Source: Tsuneonella litorea (lineage in GTDB: Bacteria > Pseudomonadota > Alphaproteobacteria > Sphingomonadales > Sphingomonadaceae). From it: 64,000 bases of DNA. The DNA lies in assembly GCF_025154015.1 (NCBI RefSeq), contig NZ_JAOAMV010000002.1:372001-436000 (forward strand), given 5' to 3'. Position 1 is the stretch's first letter, and every line of letters starts with the position of its first letter. The notes below the pieces were generated by a model. That model did not search any database. It saw only the letters and a program-made list of their open reading frames with translations, and was not told where the DNA came from. Positions 58,775 to 64,000 of this stretch are shown here, one piece after another. Both the position numbers and the translations under genes were made by a program.

Positions 58775-59775
58775 CAGCCGAGGCCGGTACCGCGCGCCCA
58801 CGCACGCCAGAGGTCCGGCCAGGCCTCCACTGGCTTGCCGATCGCCTTGCGCAATCCGAATCCGTGACCGCCATGCTCGAACAGATGCAGCTCGACCCGG
58901 ATGCCCCGCGCCTTGAGCGCTGCATGAAGAAGAAGGCTATTCTCGGCAGGAACGACGTCGTCGTCCTCGGCATGAAGAATGAAGAACGGGGGCGCATCCA
59001 TCGGCACGTTGCGATGCGGCGAGTGCGCCGCCTCGAGCGCCCGTGAAGGGTTCGTGCCGAGCAACCGTTCGCGCGAACCGGCGTGAGCGGCTGGCAACTG
59101 CATCGAGACGACCGGGTAGATCGGCGCTGCGCACACCGGCCTGGCGCTGAGACCGTCCGCGTCGTCGACGGGCTCGTAGGTATGTGCGGAGAAACGCGTC
59201 CCGAGATCGGCGCACAGGTGGCCGCCCGCCGAAAAGCCCATGGCCGCTACACGCTCCGGGTCGATCGCGAAATCGCCATGGCGCTTGCGGATCAGACGCA
59301 TCGCCCGCTGGGCGTCGGACAGCGACACGTTCGGGCCAGCCAGCCAGCCCTCGTACGGGAGGCGGTAGAACAGCACGAAGGCGGTGAATCCGCGCGCCGT
59401 CAACCAGCGCGCCATTTCGTAGCCTTCCTTGTCGACAACGACGTGACGATAGCCGCCACCCGGCATGAGCAGGACCGCCGCCCCGTTGGGACGGTAGGGG
59501 CGAAAGACCGCCATGCGCGGAACCGCTATTCCAAGGACCGCCCGGTCGGACACCAGCGGGTCTTCCGACCGCTCGACGACCTGCTCGATCGGGCGCTCTG
59601 CTTTCGGGCCGGGCGCGCCGCCAGGCCACAAGTCGATTGTCTCGACCGGCTGGGGCAATCCCGGCGGCGATGCACCCGCGACCGACGGCGGAGGCGACTG
59701 GCCCGAGGCGCGTCCCGCGCCCAGCAAGGACAGGATCAGGCCCCCGCCCAGGATCGATCTGCGATCACTCCTCAT
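58774..59775 (-). CDS. Secreted alpha/beta-hydrolase, carbohydrate-esterase type
   Basis: A 333-residue protein with an RR signal (SDRRSILGGGLILSLLGAGRASG), oxyanion-hole MPGGGYRHVVVDKEGYEMARWL, nucleophile Ser in VAAMGFSAGGHLCAD, Asp in ILHAEDDDVVP and His in FEHGGHGFGL. It matches bifunctional feruloyl/acetyl-xylan-type esterases, so it probably removes acetyl or feruloyl groups from pectin or hemicellulose fragments in the periplasm. It is cotranslated with the GH43. Confidence 0.87.
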   Translation of the reverse strand: MRSDRRSILGGGLILSLLGAGRASGQSPPPSVAGASPPGLPQPVETIDLWPGGAPGPKAERPIEQVVERSEDPLVSDRAVLGIAVPRMAVFRPYRPNGAAVLLMPGGGYRHVVVDKEGYEMARWLTARGFTAFVLFYRLPYEGWLAGPNVSLSDAQRAMRLIRKRHGDFAIDPERVAAMGFSAGGHLCADLGTRFSAHTYEPVDDADGLSARPVCAAPIYPVVSMQLPAAHAGSRERLLGTNPSRALEAAHSPHRNVPMDAPPFFILHAEDDDVVPAENSLLLHAALKARGIRVELHLFEHGGHGFGLRKAIGKPVEAWPDLWRAWARGTGLG

Positions 59776-59810
59776 GCGGGGGCCTGTCCTCTTCTGTCAC
59801 CCGAGTTTCG

Positions 59811-62603
59811 TCAGATCTTCACCCGGACGCCGGCCATGATCACGCGGCCGAAGTGATTGTTCTCGTAGCCGCGCGGCGAGGGATCGTTGACGAAGCGCTC
59901 ACGGTACTCGTCTGTCAGGTTGGTGCCTTCCAGCGAAAGCTCGACCTGGCGGGTAAGCTTGTAGCGGATCGACGCATCGACGTTGACCGTGCTGGCGTAC
60001 CCTTCGAAGATGTTGAGGTTGCCGCTCGTGCTGTCGAGATAACCGTCGCGATATGCGACCGAAACGCGGGCGGAGAACTTTTCGTCCTCGTAATAGAGCG
60101 TGCCGTTGGCGGCCTTCTTGGCGAGATCGAGCAGCGGCCGCGTGAAGATCGTCGCTGGACCCGAGACGGGGTTTCCGCTGCCGTTGAGCGCACTTGCGGG
60201 AGTCGCCAGCGTGTAATCGACGTCGCTGTCGACGAACGTCACGTTGCCAAGGACGCCGAACCGCGAAAGGAAACCGCTCGCAAACGTATCGAATGGCAAC
60301 TGCAGCGAGACCTCGACGCCCTTGAGGTTCGCACCGGGTCCGTTGACGCTGGTGCGGAACTCGATCGGAACGCTGGGATTGGTGCCCACCACGATCGCAT
60401 TGTGGAGCGGCGTGCCCGGCGTCAGGATCGACGTCGGCAGTCCGCTCTGGGCGTATGTGCCCTGAAACGAGCTCGAGAGCGGGAAGCTGGAGATGTCCTT
60501 CTTGAACAGCGCCACCGATGCCAGCGCGCCCGGCGCGAAGTACCATTCGAGCGCCGCGTCATAGGCGACAGCACGGAACGGGTCGAGGAACGGGTTGCCC
60601 GACGTGATTCGGAAATTGAACTGATCGACCGAGCCGCCCGGTGTAAGGTTACCGAGCGACGGCCGGGTCATCACCTCCGCGACCGCACCGCGCAGGATCA
60701 GGTTGTCGGTGAGAAAGAGGTTGAGGTTCCCCGACGGGAGCCAGTCGTCATAGCTGCGCTCGACGGTCACCTCCGATCCGCTGTTGAAGCCGGTCGAACT
60801 CTGCTCGGTCCGGACATAGCGGCTACCGACATTGCCGGTCACGCGTATGCCCAGCAGGTCGTAGGTGTCGAAGTTGAACTGCAGGTAGCCGCCCTTGGTC
60901 TTCTCGGTCACTGAGCGGTTCTCGCCCGTCTGCGACACCGCGGGCCGCTGGTACAGGCCGACGGCATCGGCAGCGGGGCCGAGAAGCGGCACGAGCCAGC
61001 TGTTCGAGTTACCCGAAGGCTGCCCGGCGTCGCCGAGGTTGAAGATCTCGGAAATCGCATCGGTCACGGGCAGGCCCGTCTGGCCCGGCGCGCAGGTGAA
61101 GGCCCCGCAATAAGTGCTGTCGCGGCGGAAGCCCTCGGTGTCGTAGTCGTAGCGCCGGTAGATCGCGCCAGCCGTGACGTTGAACCCATCGGCAATATCC
61201 CACTCGGCATCGAGGCCAACGGTCTCGAACTTGTTCGTCAGGAACGAGGGACGGTCACGGAACTCGGCCAGCTCGAACTGCGAGGGGGTGGATGCCCCGC
61301 CAGGACCGAAGTTGAGCTTCGGCGAGGCCATGTTGGTGTAATCGAAGGTGTAGCCGTTGATCCGGTCATCGAACAGGATCGTGGTTTCGACAGGTATGTC
61401 GGCGTCCGAACGCGACTTGCCGCCGCGCAAGGTCAGCGAAAGAGTATCGGTGACTTCCTGATCGAGCCGAGCCGACACCTGCCAGAACTTGGTTTCGCTT
61501 TCGCGCGAATAGCGCTCTGTGCGCAGGTACGCATTGTTGAGTGTCGCAGAGACGAGGTTGTTGTTGGAATCGATCGCGAAATTCGTGACATCGATCGTTC
61601 GCTCGTTCGACCGAACAAGGATTTCGCCCCAGAACTCGTCGCGCGTCTCCTTGAAGTTTGAATAGAGCCCGTCGATCGACAGCTTGGTGCGGTCAGTCGG
61701 TGCCCACTGCACTGAGCCAGTGGCACCGAGCCGTTCGCGATCGTGCGCGACCAGGCCGTAACGAGGAATTCGCGGATGGAAGGCGAGGCCGACCTGGTTG
61801 CAGAGCGCGCTCGGCACATAAGTCGAGCCGGTGAAGCACGACGTGCCGTTCACCGAACGGAAGGCACCTTGCGCCCAGCGCACCGTGTTGTTGCCCAACT
61901 CGAAGGTATCGTACTTCGAATAGGCAAGGGAGGCCGCCACGCCGAAGGTCTGGTCGATGTTCGTCCAGGACACGAGACCGGCGAGACGCGGTCCTACGTC
62001 CTTAGACAGGTCGTTGTACCGCGCCTGGGCGGAGGCGACGACGTTGAAGCCCGGGTCGTAGGCCAGCGGATTGCCCGTGTTGAGGTCGACCACCGCTCCG
62101 AGAGATCCCTCATCTAGCGAGGCCTCGGCCGTCTTGTGGACGACGATCGAGTTGAACAACTCTGACGCGAAAACGTTGAAATCGAAGCCGCGATCGCGGT
62201 TGGCGCTCGCCCCGTCGGTCGAGGTCGCGATTGCCTCCATCCCATTGACGCGGACGCGGGTGAACTGCGCGCCCAGGCCACGAACAGTGATGGCACGCCC
62301 CTCGCCCGCATCCTTCTGGATGGAGATGCCCGGGATGCGCTGAAGGGATTCGGCAAGGTTGGTATCGGGGAACTTCGCGATGTCTTCGGCGACGATCACG
62401 TCAACCTGCGAAGCGCTGTTCCTTTTCTGGGCGATCGCGGCGTTGAGCGATTCGCGGTATCCCGTGACGACGATGACGTTCTCTTCCGGCGCGGCACCGT
62501 CGACGCCTGTTGCATCCTGCGCCCACGCTGACTGCGGAACCAGCGCCGCGCCGCCAAGCAAAAGAGCAACCTTCATTCGCGAAACCGTACGCACGTGAGC
62601 CAT
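59811..62603 (-). CDS. TonB-dependent receptor of the pectin/uronate locus
   Basis: A 930-residue outer-membrane receptor with a signal peptide (LLLGGAALVPQSAWAQ), TonB-box NVIVVTGY, a plug (KFPDTNLAESLQRIPGISIQKDAGEGRAITVRGLG, RVRVNGMEAIA) and a long barrel ending GVRVKI. This carbohydrate-type TBDR size (over 900 residues) fits oligogalacturonide uptake. GGGGAGG lies just before ATG 62603. It heads the run TBDR-esterase-GH43-DctPQM, and the two operators in front of it are shared with the divergent pectate lyase. Confidence 0.93.
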   Translation of the reverse strand: MAHVRTVSRMKVALLLGGAALVPQSAWAQDATGVDGAAPEENVIVVTGYRESLNAAIAQKRNSASQVDVIVAEDIAKFPDTNLAESLQRIPGISIQKDAGEGRAITVRGLGAQFTRVRVNGMEAIATSTDGASANRDRGFDFNVFASELFNSIVVHKTAEASLDEGSLGAVVDLNTGNPLAYDPGFNVVASAQARYNDLSKDVGPRLAGLVSWTNIDQTFGVAASLAYSKYDTFELGNNTVRWAQGAFRSVNGTSCFTGSTYVPSALCNQVGLAFHPRIPRYGLVAHDRERLGATGSVQWAPTDRTKLSIDGLYSNFKETRDEFWGEILVRSNERTIDVTNFAIDSNNNLVSATLNNAYLRTERYSRESETKFWQVSARLDQEVTDTLSLTLRGGKSRSDADIPVETTILFDDRINGYTFDYTNMASPKLNFGPGGASTPSQFELAEFRDRPSFLTNKFETVGLDAEWDIADGFNVTAGAIYRRYDYDTEGFRRDSTYCGAFTCAPGQTGLPVTDAISEIFNLGDAGQPSGNSNSWLVPLLGPAADAVGLYQRPAVSQTGENRSVTEKTKGGYLQFNFDTYDLLGIRVTGNVGSRYVRTEQSSTGFNSGSEVTVERSYDDWLPSGNLNLFLTDNLILRGAVAEVMTRPSLGNLTPGGSVDQFNFRITSGNPFLDPFRAVAYDAALEWYFAPGALASVALFKKDISSFPLSSSFQGTYAQSGLPTSILTPGTPLHNAIVVGTNPSVPIEFRTSVNGPGANLKGVEVSLQLPFDTFASGFLSRFGVLGNVTFVDSDVDYTLATPASALNGSGNPVSGPATIFTRPLLDLAKKAANGTLYYEDEKFSARVSVAYRDGYLDSTSGNLNIFEGYASTVNVDASIRYKLTRQVELSLEGTNLTDEYRERFVNDPSPRGYENNHFGRVIMAGVRVKI

Positions 62604-62632
62604 GCAAACCTCCCCTAGTCAGTATGGGTTGG

Positions 62633-62648
62633 TGACACCGGTTTCCTA
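62633..62648. promoter_or_regulatory. LacI-type operator, TBDR side
   Basis: TGACACCGGTTTCCTA, the reverse complement form of the ACCGGTGTCA half-site. It lies 30 bases upstream of the TBDR start. Confidence 0.68.
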
Positions 62649-62700
62649 AACGGGCCAAAAATTGGCGCCTCAGGCATCATCCGACTCTCCAACCCGATTT

Positions 62701-62715
62701 TGGTAACCGGTGTCA
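62701..62715. promoter_or_regulatory. LacI-type operator, pectate-lyase side
   Basis: TGGTAACCGGTGTCA, identical to the uxaC/uxaA site at 52771-52785. It lies 68 bases upstream of the pectate-lyase start. Confidence 0.72.
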
Positions 62716-62782
62716 TTTATCATTGCCTCAGTCGGCCCGCTCTGTCAAGTTGATGGCATCAAGCATGGGAGAGAGAGCCGGT

Positions 62783-64000
62783 ATGCGTGGGGTTCTGACA
62801 GGCATCATTCTGATTTTCATGGCATTTGTCGCCGGGGCGGGCAGCCTCAAGGCACAACCTGCAGACCCGACCGACGGCGGCCGGGGGGGCAAGATCATCC
62901 GAGTCACGACACTCGCGAAGGATGGCCCGGGGAGCCTCGCCGCCGCATTGGCGACCAAGGGCAAGCGCATAGTGGTGTTCGAGGTCGGCGGCGCGATAGA
63001 CCTTCAACAGTCGACCCTCACGATCGACCAGCCATTCGTCACGATCGCGGGTCAGACTGCGCCCTCTCCCGGGATCACGATCCTGCGCGGGGGCATCGAT
63101 GTGAAGACGCACGACGTGAAGTTGCAGCACCTGCGAATCATCACCGGTGCAGATGGCCAGGCCAAGCGCAGCGGCTGGGAGGCGGACGCCTTTTCGACCG
63201 CTGCCGCGTCCCGCGTGCTGGTCGAGAATTGCACTTTCCTGTGGGCGATCGACGAGAACATGTCGGCGTCCGGCCCGCGCTTCACAGGCGAGACGGTGGC
63301 CGAATGGCGGAAGGGAACGAGCCACGACATCGTCTTCCGCCTGAACCTCGCGGCAGAGGGCCTGGCCGATTCGAGCCATCCCAAGGGCGAGCACTCGAAG
63401 GGCTCGCTCGTCCACGACAACGCGACCGGGATCGTCTTCGATCGCAACATCTGGGCCCACAATGTCGAGCGCAGCCCGCTGGTAAAGGGCGGCGCGCAGG
63501 TTCTGATGATCAACAACCTGATCTACAATCCGCAGCATCGCGCCGTGCACTACAACCTGATGGACCTCGAATGGGCCGGCCACCAACCCGTGACGGGCAA
63601 GATCACCGCTATCGGGAACGTGCTACGCGGGGGTAACGATACCGATCCGGGCCTCCCCTTTCTGATGCTCGGGGGCGTTGGTGACCTCGCCTATTACGGC
63701 AAGGACAATCGCGCGGTGGATCGCCACGGCAACCCCCTGCCGATGTTCGGCCGCTATGGCGAAACCGCGGCCCGCCTGATCGAGGCAGATCGGCCGCTGG
63801 CGAACATCGAGGGCTACGACATCCTGCCCAGCGGGGACGTGGAAACCACCTTGCTCGCGACGGCCGGCGCACGCCCGTGGGACCGCGGCTCCGAGGAGAT
63901 TCGCGTACTGTTCTTCATCGCGGAAGGACGCGGCGAGATTATCGACGACGAAAGCGAGGTAGGCGGATATCCCGCGATCGAGCCCGCCACTGCCCGCTTC
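62783..64000 (+). CDS. Pectate lyase-like polysaccharide lyase (cut by window edge)
   Basis: At least 406 residues before the window ends, from ATG 62783 behind GGAGAGAGAG; an ATG at 62765 is also possible. It has a signal peptide (GVLTGIILIFMAFVAGAGSLKAQ) and then a right-handed beta-helix: TTLAKDGPGSLAAALATKGKRIVVFEVGGAIDL, TIDQPFVTIAGQTAPSPGITIL, KLQHLRIITG, VLVENCTFLWAIDENMS. This is the parallel-helix pattern of the PL1-type pectate lyase relatives common in Bacteroidetes and Alphaproteobacteria. It probably cleaves polygalacturonate outside the cell. Divergent from the TBDR. Confidence 0.88.
   Translation, partial: MRGVLTGIILIFMAFVAGAGSLKAQPADPTDGGRGGKIIRVTTLAKDGPGSLAAALATKGKRIVVFEVGGAIDLQQSTLTIDQPFVTIAGQTAPSPGITILRGGIDVKTHDVKLQHLRIITGADGQAKRSGWEADAFSTAAASRVLVENCTFLWAIDENMSASGPRFTGETVAEWRKGTSHDIVFRLNLAAEGLADSSHPKGEHSKGSLVHDNATGIVFDRNIWAHNVERSPLVKGGAQVLMINNLIYNPQHRAVHYNLMDLEWAGHQPVTGKITAIGNVLRGGNDTDPGLPFLMLGGVGDLAYYGKDNRAVDRHGNPLPMFGRYGETAARLIEADRPLANIEGYDILPSGDVETTLLATAGARPWDRGSEEIRVLFFIAEGRGEIIDDESEVGGYPAIEPATARF

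Overview
The window is GC-rich chromosomal DNA from an alphaproteobacterium, most likely a sphingomonad (Sphingomonadales, Erythrobacteraceae-like). Supporting signs are a circularly permuted two-piece tmRNA with the tag ANDNEALALAA, many ATGA/GTGA overlaps, several TonB-dependent receptors, a type III polyketide synthase cluster, and the family character of nearly all proteins.

Layout. 1-23.7 kb is core-like. It holds malate synthase G (cut by the left edge); an M20 hydrolase-astA-astB arginine operon; the split tmRNA and mscL; LemA with two TPM-domain proteins, a NUDIX hydrolase and an SDR; a small PspC operon; recF; ubiK, tspO and tlyA; an unexplained short RNA/peptide locus just upstream of ilvE; a type III PKS-methyltransferase-FAD oxidoreductase cluster; NAD synthetase-cinA; topoisomerase IB; YghU; and a cytochrome c lipoprotein.

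23.75-31.45 kb is an integrative element in the 3' end of tRNA-Gln(UUG). It has 16-bp attL/attR repeats, a tyrosine integrase, arm-type direct repeats at both ends, a Bro-N protein, eight copies of a degenerate hairpin repeat, several very small phage-like genes, a serine recombinase and an unknown divergent gene pair next to attR.

31.6-49.3 kb is signalling and envelope: nitronate monooxygenase; a double-HTH LuxR regulator fused to a catalytically dead alpha/beta hydrolase, divergent from a TonB receptor; a hybrid kinase-response regulator-Hpt operon that converges on a response regulator-YaiO-HEAT-GT2 operon; arsR-arsI; and a partner-switching set (RsbW-like kinase, CHASE2-SpoIIE phosphatase, MBL hydrolase, STAS protein) around a FecR-OmpA pair.

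49.9-64 kb is a pectin/uronate utilisation locus: pectate lyase (cut by the right edge), TonB receptor, esterase, GH43, a DctPQM TRAP transporter, uronate isomerase, a uronate reductase and altronate dehydratase. Three copies of a LacI-type operator centred on ACCGGT lie in its two divergent promoter regions, so the locus looks like one regulon that degrades pectic polymer, imports the uronate and converts it towards 2-keto-3-deoxygluconate. The regulator, KDG kinase and KDPG aldolase are not in the window.
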